Below, in pieces: positions 51,532 to 62,378 of a stretch of 64,000 nt of DNA (position 1 is the first letter of the stretch; the number at the start of each line of letters is the position of its first letter). The notes under the pieces were generated by a model that saw nothing but the letters and a program-made list of their open reading frames with translations, ran no database searches and had not been told where the DNA came from. The stretch lies in the NCBI RefSeq assembly GCF_000346505.1, contig NZ_ANOH01000228.1, positions 1 through 64,000 of the forward strand, read 5' to 3'. The translations under genes were made by a program, and so were the position numbers. This stretch comes from Aporhodopirellula sallentina SM41. Lineage in GTDB: Bacteria > Planctomycetota > Planctomycetia > Pirellulales > Pirellulaceae.

Positions 51532-52132
51532 CGCTGGCGTTCATTTCCTGTTGGCATTTTTGTCGGATCAGGTGCAGACGACGTTCAACCGTCCGTTCCG
51601 AACACCCAAAACGCTCGGCCATTTCCGCGTTCGAGTATCCCTCTAACTTGGCACCCGCCAAATCTCGAAGCTGCCCGACACCCAAATGAGAAAAAAAATT
51701 CTCGATCGTTTCTTGGGTCATCAACACCATCTCGGGTGAGGGTTCGTTCCCGATCACTTCCATGAAACGATCATCGGCGTCATTTGTCGCTTGAAGCGAG
51801 CTAACGTCCACGTTTCCCCCGCGTCGAACGCGTTGGTCACGTCGGTGTTTGTCCACCACCTTGCGGGCGGCCATCCGCAACAGCAGATGCCACAGGTCAT
51901 CCCGATCGGCCAAGTCGGGAAAACGTCCTTGCTGAGCGGCGTCATAAAAACTATCGAAAACGCTCAGGGCGACGTCTTCTTCATCGCTAACCGCACGATT
52001 CTGTCCCTGCATCCGGCGTCGAACTGACCGTACCAGTCGGTCGAAATAGTGCTGCCAAATTTGATCGGCTGCGCGCGAGTCGCCCACTTTGACCTGTTCG
52101 ATCCAGTGAGTCACGCCATTCGTTTTTGCCAT
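51479..52132 (-). CDS. ECF-type RNA polymerase sigma factor
   Basis: 217 residues from ATG 52132 (frame open to 52300; the extra part is not sigma-like). Region 2 around AADQIWQHYFDRLVRSVRRR and HLLLRMAARKVVDKHRRD; region 4 around LEGYSNAEMAERFGCSERTV. No N-terminal anti-sigma contact domain seen. It would direct polymerase to a regulon of unknown scope and is overlapped by the kinase gene, so its activity is probably set by phosphorylation (known for similar ECF-kinase pairs, inferred here). Confidence 0.9.
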   Translation of the reverse strand: MAKTNGVTHWIEQVKVGDSRAADQIWQHYFDRLVRSVRRRMQGQNRAVSDEEDVALSVFDSFYDAAQQGRFPDLADRDDLWHLLLRMAARKVVDKHRRDQRVRRGGNVDVSSLQATNDADDRFMEVIGNEPSPEMVLMTQETIENFFSHLGVGQLRDLAGAKLEGYSNAEMAERFGCSERTVERRLHLIRQKCQQEMNASDEHSSEKPTGRDPATDR

Positions 52133-52446
52133 TTTCGCAGACACCTTCAGGACGAAACGCCCCTCCTCGAACATCGTCACGCAGCAAATTGGATCATCCG
52201 ATCCAACGGCAGTCGGGCAGAAGGGCACCGGAGCACATTGTTTGTGTTTGGCGGGACCACGTGATTCCGAAATACCGGATTCTAGCCTATCTGGCGACAA
52301 CGACTGTACCGCGGATACGTTCGAGTGTTCTCGTATTCCGACGCAGCTTGGATTTCGGGTAGGGGGTAGTTGATATTGTCAAAGAGCCTGCTGCGTAGGG
52401 ATCTTTAACAAGATCCACTGCCGGAGAAGAGAGCTAGCGTAGATGA

Positions 52447-53892
52447 CTAATGAGCCTCGTCGACATGAGTGAGTGGCTTGCGATACGTATCCATCCGTTC
52501 CATCGCCGCTGCCTCATATTTTCTTTGAAGTTGCCATAGCGGACGTTTGAGAGTTACTTCCCATTCGAAGAGTTTCCTAAACATATCCCGCACACGTTCC
52601 GGATGCACCGCCGCCAAATCATTTACCTCCGAAATGTCATCGGGCAGGTAATACAATTCGGCAGGCCGGTCTGGGTAGCGAAGCAGTTTCCAATCGCCGT
52701 CGCGGATGGCCCCCCGAGCCTCTTTCTTCCAAAACAAAGTTTGGTGCGGTCGGTCTTGCGTTTCGCCGGTCACATACGGCCGCAGATCAACACCATCAAT
52801 CGAGGTGAGCGACTCAACCTCTCCTCCTGCGGCGGCCACAAAGGTTGGCAAGAGATCGAGCGTGCTGATCGGATGTTTGAAGACCGATCCCGCAGACGCG
52901 ACGCCCGGCCACCGCATCAAGAATGGGACGCGGATGCCGCCTTCGAGATGGTTCGCCTTGGTGCCGCTGAGCGGATCATTGTTCGAAGCGTTGCTATCGG
53001 TGGGACCGCCGTTGTCATTGGTGAAAACAACAATCGTGTTTTCCTCGAGCCCCAACTCGGCCAACGCATCGAACACGCGACCACAAGCTCGATCCATCGA
53101 CAATGTCATGGCGGCCAAAGTTCTGCGTTTGCCGTTGAGTTCAGGGAATTTCGCGAGATCATTTTTCTCCGCCTGCATCGGACTGTGAACGGCATTGAAG
53201 GACAGCATCACGAAAAACGGGCTGGCTTGGTTCCGGCGAAGGAACGCAATCGTTTCGTCAGCAAACGCGTCGGTTAAGTATTGATCCGATTCGGCAAAGC
53301 TGTTCAACCCGCGTTCGAGACGATCTTCCTTGCGTGGGTTTCGATTCTTTGGACCGAACGCGAAGTAGCTCCTCGCTCCCCCACGAAAACCGTAGAACTC
53401 ATCGAAACCACGATGCAACGGATGAAAACGCTCTGCGTTCCCTTGGTGCCACTTGCCGATCAGTGCCGTGCGATAGCCGAGCTTCTTCAATCGATCGGCT
53501 ACGGTCGTTTGATCCAACGGCAGCCCCATTTCATCATCCGGCAAGCATGAATCGCTCATGTAGCCGGGAACATTATTCTCCTCATAACCAAACCGTTGTT
53601 GATAGCGGCCCGTCAGAATTCCGGCACGCGAAGGGCCACAAACCGCAGCGGTCACGTAAGCTTGCTCGAAACGCATGCTCTGCTCCGAGAACTGATCTAA
53701 ATGTGGCGTCCGGATTACCTTGCTGCCGTGAAAACCGAAGTCGGCATACCCCGCGTCATCCGCAACGATCAATACGATGTTCGGTTTTGCCACCGTGTAC
53801 ACCGGAGAAAGGCAACACGCAACAAACGCGATAATGGCGGCCAGCAAACACTGCGAGGACTTGCCAAGAGGTAGATCGAGATAGTGAAGCAT
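52447..53892 (-). CDS. Secreted formylglycine-dependent sulfatase
   Basis: 481 residues. Signal peptide ([18 protein letters not shown]). Alkaline-phosphatase fold: metal-binding [16 protein letters not shown], then the formylglycine site Cys85 in [12 protein letters not shown], later GKWHQGN and TNDNGG. It removes sulfate esters from sugars or steroids outside the cytoplasm; planctomycetes carry many for marine polysaccharides. A maturase (FGE or anSME) must be elsewhere. No polysaccharide lyase is near, so substrate unknown. Confidence 0.93.
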   Translation of the reverse strand: MLHYLDLPLGKSSQCLLAAIIAFVACCLSPVYTVAKPNIVLIVADDAGYADFGFHGSKVIRTPHLDQFSEQSMRFEQAYVTAAVCGPSRAGILTGRYQQRFGYEENNVPGYMSDSCLPDDEMGLPLDQTTVADRLKKLGYRTALIGKWHQGNAERFHPLHRGFDEFYGFRGGARSYFAFGPKNRNPRKEDRLERGLNSFAESDQYLTDAFADETIAFLRRNQASPFFVMLSFNAVHSPMQAEKNDLAKFPELNGKRRTLAAMTLSMDRACGRVFDALAELGLEENTIVVFTNDNGGPTDSNASNNDPLSGTKANHLEGGIRVPFLMRWPGVASAGSVFKHPISTLDLLPTFVAAAGGEVESLTSIDGVDLRPYVTGETQDRPHQTLFWKKEARGAIRDGDWKLLRYPDRPAELYYLPDDISEVNDLAAVHPERVRDMFRKLFEWEVTLKRPLWQLQRKYEAAAMERMDTYRKPLTHVDEAH

Positions 53893-54287
53893 GGGCTAGT
53901 AGTGACTCTGATGAAGAAGGCGTTGGTGGGGCGACGCAATAAGAGCATAAGACATTGTGGACACTCCCACACGTCCGCGCGAAAGCCGCGACGCGAACGC
54001 GAGTTCAGAACCACGCACGAGAACTCATGGCCGAATGGCGTCGACGCAGTCTATAGGGCAACACGAACCTGCGAGTCGATTCACGGCGTCATCGGCCCAG
54101 GTTGTTTTCGGCCAAGGTTTGCCTTCGCAATCGGGAGTGATGACGACGACAAATTCTAGTCATACGCCCGGCAGGATGCTCGAACTCGCTGGCATGCTCG
54201 TTCTCACCCGCGTGGGAATACGCGAGAGAGGTTTGCCGAACCGCGGGTCAGCGAATGAGCTTTCTGAACCTACGTAGCGTTGATCTT
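53893..54287. other. 395-bp gap, no convincing gene
   Basis: Lies upstream of the sulfatase and downstream of the kinase-receiver gene. Two overlapping plus-strand frames look random. Nothing specific seen. Confidence 0.4.
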
Positions 54288-56297
54288 CTAGGCTGACGCT
54301 TCGGTGCTGCTGGAGAGAAGAGAACGGTTTACCTGCAACCGGCTCGCCGTCGTGAAGATAGCCCGTTCCAACTGCTTGCTATCTGTCATGTTTTTGGAGA
54401 CGAATTCCATCGCTCCCGCCTGCAAACATCGCTGACGGATCTCGGTCGAGTCATCACCGGAAACCGCAATGACGCCGACCTGTTCTTGGGTGAGTTGCGT
54501 GATCGCGGCGAGAGTTTCCTCCACGGGCGAATCAGGCAAATTGAGATCGAGCAAGATCACGGTTGGAGAATGGGGCCCGACCGGGTGCTCATCCAACAAT
54601 CGCAATAAACCTGCCAAGGTCGGCGAATGCAAAAGATCAACGGAATGATTCGAGCGGTCCAAAACCCGCTGGGCGACGGCGACGTCCGTTGGGTTATCCT
54701 CAACGACCATCACGGTAATCCGGCAATCATCCTGCGAGAAAGAGTGGTCACACAACAGTTCTAAAACCTCCTCATCGCTCTGCGGACGATCCTCTCGTTC
54801 GTATTGCAGAAGGATTTGCAACAGTTCAGTGACGCGTGGGGAGAAGCCGAACTGCGACAGGTCTCGCGTACGACGTTCGACCAAGAGCAAATGCAAACGC
54901 TCTCGCAGGGATCCTCCCTCGAGATAGCACTTCCCGGTCAAGAGAAAGAACAGCAAACTGCCGAGGCTGTAGTAGTCCGACCGATAGTCGACCTTGCCTT
55001 CTCGGTCGAGCTGCTCAGGCGCGGCATAGCCGATCGTTCCGTAGGTGCTTGAGTCCCCGAGATCGAACGAATCGAATTCACACAACGTTCCCGACGGTCG
55101 GCAGATGCCCACATCCATCAGTTTGTAACGTCCCGAGTCCAACCGCATCACGTTGCTCGGTTTGATGTCACGATGGACCACGCCACGATCGTGCATGTGA
55201 TGCATCGCCCGAGCGACTTGATGAACGGATTCCAGTGCGGTTGCTTCGTCGAACGGTCCGTTTCGTTTTACGATACGAAAGAGGTTATCACCGTTTAGCA
55301 GTTCCATCGCGATGTAATGAAACCCGTCCGCGTCCCCGACTTCATATGCGGTCACGAGGTTTGGGTGAGCCAACTCCTGCAGGACAGACATCTCGCGGCG
55401 AATGAACAGTAGATGTCGCCCGAGGTTTTGAAACAGTTTGAGCGCGACTTCTTCGTTTCGATCTCGATCGAACGCTCGATAGACCGTCCCCATTCCTCCG
55501 CTTCCCAGTTCGGTTAGCAGCGTGTAGCGGCCGACTCGCAAACGACGTTCAGCATTGTCGGCGATGCAATCGGCTTGGAACCCCGTTAACTTTCCATACA
55601 GAACACACCGCTGCAGTCCCAGTTCCAGGTTGGGAGCGTCGTTCAAAATTGACGTGATGACTTCGCACTCACTACGCGAAAACACTCCCGTATCGATCAA
55701 CCTGACCAACATGGACGTGGGGTGCATACGGTCGCTGCGAGGACTGCAATCCGGATCAACCAATAGCAGCGAACTCTCGTCAGTGTTGCCGCTGGAAAAA
55801 CCAGTCAGATGGCAACCTTCTCCAGAGGATGTCGCTTCTTCCAAACCCTCACTGGGCTGCGAACCGACATCGAGCACACGGGCGTCATTGATCTCCTGCT
55901 GCGTCGCGGTTTGCTGCACGTGGTCAGGTGGCAGATGGTCTTGCTGCAGATGGTTTTGCCGCGCGCTATCGGCCTGCTCGGAAGCCGACTGTCGCAACCG
56001 ATACCACAACCAAAAGCAAATCAACGCGATCAAGATGCGAAACCATGGCACGGCCTGATGCCAGTACGCCTGAGCAATACTATCGACGGTCAGCGAGATC
56101 ACGCCCGTCAACGCGAGGACACGCTGCTCACGATCTCGGAAGATCCCTCCCAAGAGCACGAGCAGAATTCCGTTGGTCGCTAGCAGCGGCAAATCGAATC
56201 TTAGGTCGAAACCAACCAACGCGACGATGACAAACAGGCCCAACCAGCGAGGATGTCGACTACCGTCGCGCGATGTTCCCCGCATCATCTGATCCAC
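54288..56297 (-). CDS. Membrane Ser/Thr kinase fused to a receiver domain
   Basis: 669 residues. N-terminal membrane helices (LFVIVALVGF, ILLVLLGGIF, ILIALICFWLWY). A Gln/His-rich linker, a helical region, then the kinase: LGSGGMGTVYRA, Lys287, HRDIKPSN with Asp377. The DFG motif reads DVG (395-397), which is unusual. C-terminal receiver (526-655): acidic pair in VVEDNP, phosphoacceptor Asp584 in ILLDLNLPD, and VSKNM with the conserved Lys. So one protein joins eukaryote-like kinase and two-component input. Partner histidine kinase not in window. Confidence 0.9.
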   Translation of the reverse strand: MDQMMRGTSRDGSRHPRWLGLFVIVALVGFDLRFDLPLLATNGILLVLLGGIFRDREQRVLALTGVISLTVDSIAQAYWHQAVPWFRILIALICFWLWYRLRQSASEQADSARQNHLQQDHLPPDHVQQTATQQEINDARVLDVGSQPSEGLEEATSSGEGCHLTGFSSGNTDESSLLLVDPDCSPRSDRMHPTSMLVRLIDTGVFSRSECEVITSILNDAPNLELGLQRCVLYGKLTGFQADCIADNAERRLRVGRYTLLTELGSGGMGTVYRAFDRDRNEEVALKLFQNLGRHLLFIRREMSVLQELAHPNLVTAYEVGDADGFHYIAMELLNGDNLFRIVKRNGPFDEATALESVHQVARAMHHMHDRGVVHRDIKPSNVMRLDSGRYKLMDVGICRPSGTLCEFDSFDLGDSSTYGTIGYAAPEQLDREGKVDYRSDYYSLGSLLFFLLTGKCYLEGGSLRERLHLLLVERRTRDLSQFGFSPRVTELLQILLQYEREDRPQSDEEVLELLCDHSFSQDDCRITVMVVEDNPTDVAVAQRVLDRSNHSVDLLHSPTLAGLLRLLDEHPVGPHSPTVILLDLNLPDSPVEETLAAITQLTQEQVGVIAVSGDDSTEIRQRCLQAGAMEFVSKNMTDSKQLERAIFTTASRLQVNRSLLSSSTEASA

Positions 56298-56786
56298 GTC
56301 CCCGATACCCCCACAGTTGACGCCTCAACGAATAAAACGCATTGATAAAAACACAAAAGCACACGTTTACATACGAACAGCATACCCTCCGCTTGGGTGG
56401 ATGCAATACGCTCGTTTCACATTTCAAGGTGAAACCTCTGCACAAATGTATGCTGAGCTGGCGGTCTGCGACAGCTTCATTCTCGCGTAGCGACACTCAC
56501 CAAGAGTATCGCGAAGGCTCGTGATTCACCGAAAGTCTTGGCTACTTTTCGCTACGGGTTTGGCGCAGATTAATGGCGGTAGTCATCCACGAACAACAGA
56601 GCAACCCGACGTCGGGGAAGTTCGGCGAGCCATCGATGCAAACGAAAAAACGCACATTCACAGGACGCACGCACTTGCACGCAGAGAAGGACACCACTCG
56701 AATCGGCGTTGTGCAACTGGGGATGCAACAAAGCTGCGCCGCATGCGGGGCAGGAGAAGCCCCGAGCATGGCCAGAATTCAACTGT
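56298..56786. other. 489-bp gap with a repeat element
   Basis: No gene seen; short frames only. Holds CCGAAAGTCTTGGC then TACTTTTCGCTAC at 56529-56555, related to the element at 63902-63955. Promoter of the kinase-receiver gene is expected near 56300-56500. Confidence 0.5.
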
Positions 56787-58214
56787 CTAGGCAGACGCCT
56801 CAGCCATGAGGTTTTCGATCGAGGCGACGTAGTGAGCCAGAAACTCGCGAGAGTCCGCCACACTGAACGCCTTCGGATCACATCGCAAACAGATCTTCAG
56901 CACGCGGCGATACGTGAAGACCGAGATCGTAAGGCGTGTCCCATGACGCATCGGCGGTACACCGTTGATGTCGGTCATCCGCAAGTTACCCGCCTTCAAC
57001 ATTCCCTTTTCGCTCGGGAAGGAAACACTGAATCGCTTCGTCGGGTCACCGGTGTTCGATACGATCGCGGTGGCCAAGCGGCGGTGGCCGGCAAAGCCTC
57101 GCTTCAGCCAAGTGGGCAGTTTGACTAGGAACGCCATCACATTCATGAACGGTGTTTTGTGACGCGTGTGCTTCAGTTTCAGCAGTTCCTGTGACAACGA
57201 ATCGATCAACTCAGGCGAGTCGACGCATTCGCTTCTTGGCCGGCGAATCAAGGCATAAGTGACTAAGTTTGCGGCGGTCGTCAAACGGGTGTCGGCTTCT
57301 CGCAGATCCATCGGCATCATGATGCAGAACTGGCCGCCACGCCGGTCGCCTTGATCAGTGTTCCAACTGTTGAGCGAAACGAGCAGTTGTTGAATCAGCA
57401 ACTCATTGGTCGATTGTCCGCGGGCTTCGGCGACATGCCGCAGTTGTTTGAACCGTTTCTTATCGAATTCGAAATCACACAGCCCGGGAAACAGCGGTTC
57501 GGGTTCTGCGTTCGGTTGCCCTTCCGCCTGCACGGCTGGCCAACTTTTTTGCTTCGACTTTGGAGCGAGCGATCGCATTGTTTGGATCGCGAGTTTGTAC
57601 GCTTCTGATCGATCGAACTCGATCTTGCCATCGTCTCGCCGATAACGCTCGATATTATACGATGCTTTGACTCGCATCCTCAGTTGCAACGGATCAAACT
57701 CGGGCAACGGCGTCTCAATCGGTTCACCCACGAGGTCGGCGTAATGCCACAACCAGTCGCCGAGCATCTGATACGCACCGATACCGTCACACGTCGCATG
57801 ATGGAATTGCGTGGTGACGACGCAGCGGTCGTCTGCGGTACGAATCCAAACTCGCAGACCGACCTCTGATCGCAAATCGATGAACTCACCGCGAGGCAAC
57901 TCCAGAGGTTCACCGATCTCTCCCCAAGAGATTTTGACTTCCGGATCCGGCGCCGCTACCCAGCAATCGCGATTGCCTTTGGCAGGTTTGACAATCGCCT
58001 GCAACAACGGATGACGCTGCAGTGCTAAGCCGAGTGCCTGAGTGATTGCGTCGCGATCGACCTTACCGTCGAACTCCATTTTGACGACGAACGTCATCGG
58101 AAAATCCGCGCGATCGTCCCATAACATGTATTCTTCGAACGGAGTCAGGTATAGTGGGAACAGTCGAGGCGAACGTGCCGGGGCGGCGACCTGAGGGGCT
58201 TCTAATGTGGACAT
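56787..58214 (-). CDS. Condensation/acyltransferase-like (HHxxxDG) protein
   Basis: 475 residues. N-terminal half of the chloramphenicol-acetyltransferase/condensation fold with active-site FHHATCDGIGAYQ (HHxxxDG) near 137. The C-terminal half has ANLVTYALIRRPRSE and VSNTGDP. Such proteins form esters or amides from acyl-CoA or carrier-bound acyl groups: condensation domains, wax-ester synthases and PapA-like acyltransferases. No carrier protein or NRPS is near, so it is a stand-alone enzyme of unknown substrate. Confidence 0.8.
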   Translation of the reverse strand: MSTLEAPQVAAPARSPRLFPLYLTPFEEYMLWDDRADFPMTFVVKMEFDGKVDRDAITQALGLALQRHPLLQAIVKPAKGNRDCWVAAPDPEVKISWGEIGEPLELPRGEFIDLRSEVGLRVWIRTADDRCVVTTQFHHATCDGIGAYQMLGDWLWHYADLVGEPIETPLPEFDPLQLRMRVKASYNIERYRRDDGKIEFDRSEAYKLAIQTMRSLAPKSKQKSWPAVQAEGQPNAEPEPLFPGLCDFEFDKKRFKQLRHVAEARGQSTNELLIQQLLVSLNSWNTDQGDRRGGQFCIMMPMDLREADTRLTTAANLVTYALIRRPRSECVDSPELIDSLSQELLKLKHTRHKTPFMNVMAFLVKLPTWLKRGFAGHRRLATAIVSNTGDPTKRFSVSFPSEKGMLKAGNLRMTDINGVPPMRHGTRLTISVFTYRRVLKICLRCDPKAFSVADSREFLAHYVASIENLMAEASA

Positions 58215-58439
58215 GAAAACGCTCCCGCAATCATGCGGCGAGGTAATGAAATGTTTCTGCGGATCAAACGAAGCGGAACGCTGCTACACGCTTTGCCCGA
58301 TTGAGCGAACGCGCAGGCTTGCCCGCGGATGTCATGCCCCTCCCAACGCGAAAAGCCCGCCTGACGCGAAAAGGTAACCCGCGATGGATTACCACCCCTC
58401 GAAAATAGTCAGATCGATCCCAGATTTACGGGTTTTAGG

Positions 58440-60977
58440 ATGGTTTTTAGGATTCCTTTGACAACGGTGACGTTTTTTCGGGAAATTCGACGTGTCCTCA
58501 CGCTGTGGGTCCTGACGACGCCGGTGATCGGCGTGGCTGCGGAATTTGAGCAGGCAGAGTCGCTCGAAAAGGCGGGAGCACTCGAGCATGTAGAGTCGCT
58601 CGAACAGGTGGAGTCCTTCATCAACCAGTACTGCATGGATTGCCACAATCAGGCGGATGCGATCGCGGACCTCGACCTGGAATCGGTGCCGTTGTCGGAC
58701 GTCGATTGGGAGTCAGACAACGACGCAGTAGACTCGCACGCCGCCGGAGCCTTTTCGGAAAACTCGGCTTCACTCGCGAAATGGGAAACCACCCTCAAAC
58801 GCATCGCGTCGCGGCAAATGCCTCCGGCAGACGCGGACCGCCCGTCGATCGACGAATACCAAAATATCACCGAACAACTCGGGCGTATCCTTGACGCAAG
58901 AGCCGCCGAGGCGCCGCGGATTCCGCCGGTCGATTCGCTGCGAAGACTGACACGTACCGAGTATCAAAACAGCGTCCGCGATCTGCTCGGTGTGGAAGTC
59001 GACATTACATCTTGGTTGCCCAAGGATGAATCGAGCGGTGGCTTTGACAACATCACCGTGGGCGATTTGTCCCCGTCGCTCATGAGCCGTTATCTCACCG
59101 CCGCGGAACAGATCAGCCGCATCGCAGTCGGGCGGCCGGCCGGTGTTCCGATGGGAATCAACGTTCGGTTGCCTGCCGACTTGACTCAGGAACGTCACAT
59201 CGCCGGGCTTCCTCTCGGCACTCGCGGCGGAACCAATATCCGGCACACGTTCGCGGAGTCGGGGATTTATGAAATCGCGGTACGATTGACTCGCGATCGT
59301 GATGAAATGATCGAAGGTTTGTACCGGCCTCACGATCTCGACGTGTTGATCGATCGCAAACCTACTCACCGCTGGACGCTCGTTCCGACCAAAGGCAACC
59401 GCGACGATACTCTGATCGACGCGAACCTCAACGTCCGAGTGCCGATCACCGCGGGACCTCACGACATCGCGGTCGCCTTCGTCAGCCAAGGCGACTCGCT
59501 GCTGGAAATCAAACGGCAACCTTTTGATTCCGCGTACAACCGACACCGACATCCGAGACAACAGCCCGCGTTGTTTGAAGTTTCAATCGTTGGCCCATTA
59601 TCGGTCGACGAAGATTTCGACGAGGCGCGCAACCGAAACACTATCGACACGCCGAGTCGCCGACGCATCTTTGCCACTCGCCCGGAATCATCCGACACCG
59701 CAGACCAACTCGCCGCGGCCGACTCCATCCTTCGCGGTTTGACGCGAATTGCGTTTCGTCGCGACGTGACTGACGATGACGTGCGAACGGCGATGACATT
59801 CTTTGAGGACGCGATCGATCCGAACCAAGACAGCGAACTGAGTTGGCAGAATCGTTTCGAACTGGGAATCGAACGCGCGATCGCGTCCATCTTGGTAAAC
59901 CCGAACTTCTTGTTCCACGTCGAGCGACCAGTTGATCCCGATACGGAAACAGAAGTTATTCGGATCAGCGACTTCGAACTCGCCTCGCGACTCGCGGCGT
60001 TTCTTTGGAGCAGCCTGCCTGACGACCGACTACTGAACCTCGCGTCGTCGGGAAAACTATCCGATCCGAACGTCTTACGTGATGAAGTCGACCGGATGCT
60101 GTCCGATTCGCGTTCACGAAGTCTCGTCGATCACTTCGCCTCGCAGTGGTTGTATCTCAAAAATCTCGATGCGATCACGCCGGACCTGCGACTGTTCCCT
60201 GACTTCGATGAAAACCTCCGCCGCGCCTTCCGTGGTGAGACGGCGTCAATGTTCGCACACGTTCTCGAAACCGACGCGAGCCTGTTGACGTTAATCGATT
60301 GCGACTACACGTTTCTCAACGAGCGATTGGCTCGGCACTACGACATTCCCGGCGTCCTGGGTGATCAATTTCGTAAAGTCGACCTCGCCCCCGGTTCTCA
60401 TCGTGGTGGGATTTTGCGTCACGGCAGCATCCTGTCGGTTACCTCGTATGCCACTCGCACCTCGCCGACGATCCGCGGGAACTGGATTCTCGAAAACATC
60501 GTCGGGACGCCACCGCCACCTCCTCCGCCCGACGTCCCCACGCTGAAAGAGAAATCGAATATCACGCCGGCGACGTTCCGCGAACGTTTGGCACTGCATC
60601 GCGAAAATGAATCCTGCGCGTCGTGCCATGCGTTGATCGACCCGGTCGGATTCTCGCTCGATCATTATGATGCAGTCGGTCGTTGGAGAACGTATGATGG
60701 AGAGCATCCGATCGACGCTTCGGGAACACTGCCTGATGGAACGGAAGTCAACGGTGTCGAAGATCTCGAGTCAAGCTTGCTTGAAAACCCAGAGATGTTC
60801 GTCAGTTGCTTCACTGAAAAACTGATGACGTTTGCTCTCGGTCGGTTCGTCACTCACGACGACGCGTCAGCAGTTCGCGAGATCGTCCGGGACGCGAGAG
60901 AAGACGACTTTCGGATCTCGGCGATTATTCAATCGGTCGTTGCCAGCCGACCGTTTCAGTATCGCTCCCGCCTATAA
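58440..60977 (+). CDS. Planctomycete cytochrome c / DUF1587-1592-1588-1585 protein
   Basis: 845 residues. Signal-like N-terminus, then haem motif CMDCH near 65 (PSCyt1). DUF1587-type LRRLTRTEYQNSVRDLLG near 167, a beta region, a helical DUF1592/1595 part, DUF1588 with GILRHGSILSVTSYATRTSP near 657, a second CxxCH in CASCHALIDPVGF near 726, and DUF1585 with KLMTFALGRF at the end. This multi-domain family is a planctomycete hallmark, exported, and likely redox-active; substrate unknown. First gene of a three-gene run (43 and 3 bp spacings). Confidence 0.93.
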   Translation: MVFRIPLTTVTFFREIRRVLTLWVLTTPVIGVAAEFEQAESLEKAGALEHVESLEQVESFINQYCMDCHNQADAIADLDLESVPLSDVDWESDNDAVDSHAAGAFSENSASLAKWETTLKRIASRQMPPADADRPSIDEYQNITEQLGRILDARAAEAPRIPPVDSLRRLTRTEYQNSVRDLLGVEVDITSWLPKDESSGGFDNITVGDLSPSLMSRYLTAAEQISRIAVGRPAGVPMGINVRLPADLTQERHIAGLPLGTRGGTNIRHTFAESGIYEIAVRLTRDRDEMIEGLYRPHDLDVLIDRKPTHRWTLVPTKGNRDDTLIDANLNVRVPITAGPHDIAVAFVSQGDSLLEIKRQPFDSAYNRHRHPRQQPALFEVSIVGPLSVDEDFDEARNRNTIDTPSRRRIFATRPESSDTADQLAAADSILRGLTRIAFRRDVTDDDVRTAMTFFEDAIDPNQDSELSWQNRFELGIERAIASILVNPNFLFHVERPVDPDTETEVIRISDFELASRLAAFLWSSLPDDRLLNLASSGKLSDPNVLRDEVDRMLSDSRSRSLVDHFASQWLYLKNLDAITPDLRLFPDFDENLRRAFRGETASMFAHVLETDASLLTLIDCDYTFLNERLARHYDIPGVLGDQFRKVDLAPGSHRGGILRHGSILSVTSYATRTSPTIRGNWILENIVGTPPPPPPPDVPTLKEKSNITPATFRERLALHRENESCASCHALIDPVGFSLDHYDAVGRWRTYDGEHPIDASGTLPDGTEVNGVEDLESSLLENPEMFVSCFTEKLMTFALGRFVTHDDASAVREIVRDAREDDFRISAIIQSVVASRPFQYRSRL

Positions 60978-61037
60978 CCCCGCCCCTGCAATTCATCCCT
61001 TCTGTATCCAATCCCCTCTGTGATCAAAGGCCCGCCC

Positions 61038-62375
61038 ATGTTTCTGCAAAAGAAATCATTACCCCGTCGAACCATGTTGCGAGGCCTGGGAACCACAATC
61101 GCGTTACCGCTGCTAGACGCAATGGTGCCAACGCTGACGGCGGAAGATCAAACGCCCGCGGCGAGCGACAACCTTCGGCGAATCGGTTACATCTACACAC
61201 CGATGGGATACAACCCGGCCGAATGGAAACCGAAAGACGACACGCTCAACGATTTGCCATCGAGTCTCTCGCCGCTCGAGTCGGTCAAAGATCAACTATG
61301 CGTGATCACCGGGATGGATTTGCAGAACGCATACCCCGGGTCTCACGCGACGTCCAACGCGGCGTTCCTAAGTGCCGCACAAGCCAAACTGACCGAGAGC
61401 AGCGACTATTACCTCGGCACCACTGTCGACCAAATCGCGGCGAAGCAATTCGGGCACCAAACCCAACTGCCCTCGCTCGAACTGGCGATGGACCTTTTGT
61501 CGACCGTCGGCCAATGTGACAACGGATACGCGTGCGTCTATCAAAACAACCTGTCATGGTCCTCTCCGACAACGCCACTGCCGTCGGAAGCACATCCACG
61601 GATCGTGTTTGAACAACTCTTTGGCGAAGGAGGCACGCCGCTGCAACGCAGCGAAGCGATGCGCCGCAGAGCGAGCCTTCTCGACAGCGTCGCGGTCGAG
61701 ATCAAACGACTCAAACAACAACTCGGCGGAGGCGACCGCAACAAGATCGACCAATACGTCGAAAGCATTCGCGAAGTCGAACGTCGAATTGATCGCTCGA
61801 TGGCGACCGCCAAAGAGAACCCGTTGCCGGACCTCGATCGTCCCGTCGGCGTTCCGGTGGCTTATGCGGATCACGCACGTTTGATGTTTGACCTGCAGTT
61901 GCTCGCCTTCCAGGGCGACATAACCCGAATCGTCACTTTCCAACTCGCACGCGAAGCCAGCACGCGAACTTATCCAGAAATCGGCGTTCCCGACCCACAC
62001 CATCCGGTCACGCACCACGGTGGGAACCCAGCCAAACTCGCCAAGATCGCAAAAATCAATCAGTTCCACGTTTCGCTGTTCGCCGAATTCCTCGAGAAGA
62101 TGAACTCAATCCCGGAAGGCAACGGAACGCTGCTTGATCACTCGCTGTATATGTACGGCAGTGGCATGGGCGATCCCGACGCACACGACCACAAAGACCT
62201 GCCGATCTTGGTCGCCGGTGGAGCCGCCGGCAACATGCAAGGCGGACGTCATCTTCGTTACGAGAAACCCGAACCGCTGTCCAACCTCCATTTGACGTTG
62301 CTCAACAAAGTCGGCGTGCCGCTCGAGCAATTCGCCGATAGCACCGGACAAGTCGACGCGTTATTCGGGGTTTAA
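61038..62375 (+). CDS. DUF1552 protein
   Basis: 445 residues from ATG 61038. Twin-arginine-like start (KKSLPRRTMLRGLG), then DUF1552 with IGYIYTPMGYNPAEW, TGMDLQNAYPGSH, and LYMYGSGMGDPDAHDHKDLP. Always paired with the DUF1592-type gene in planctomycetes; both are thought to be exported and to work together on an unknown polymer or redox reaction. Sits 60 bp after its partner. Confidence 0.92.
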   Translation: MFLQKKSLPRRTMLRGLGTTIALPLLDAMVPTLTAEDQTPAASDNLRRIGYIYTPMGYNPAEWKPKDDTLNDLPSSLSPLESVKDQLCVITGMDLQNAYPGSHATSNAAFLSAAQAKLTESSDYYLGTTVDQIAAKQFGHQTQLPSLELAMDLLSTVGQCDNGYACVYQNNLSWSSPTTPLPSEAHPRIVFEQLFGEGGTPLQRSEAMRRRASLLDSVAVEIKRLKQQLGGGDRNKIDQYVESIREVERRIDRSMATAKENPLPDLDRPVGVPVAYADHARLMFDLQLLAFQGDITRIVTFQLAREASTRTYPEIGVPDPHHPVTHHGGNPAKLAKIAKINQFHVSLFAEFLEKMNSIPEGNGTLLDHSLYMYGSGMGDPDAHDHKDLPILVAGGAAGNMQGGRHLRYEKPEPLSNLHLTLLNKVGVPLEQFADSTGQVDALFGV

Positions 62376-62378
62376 TCC

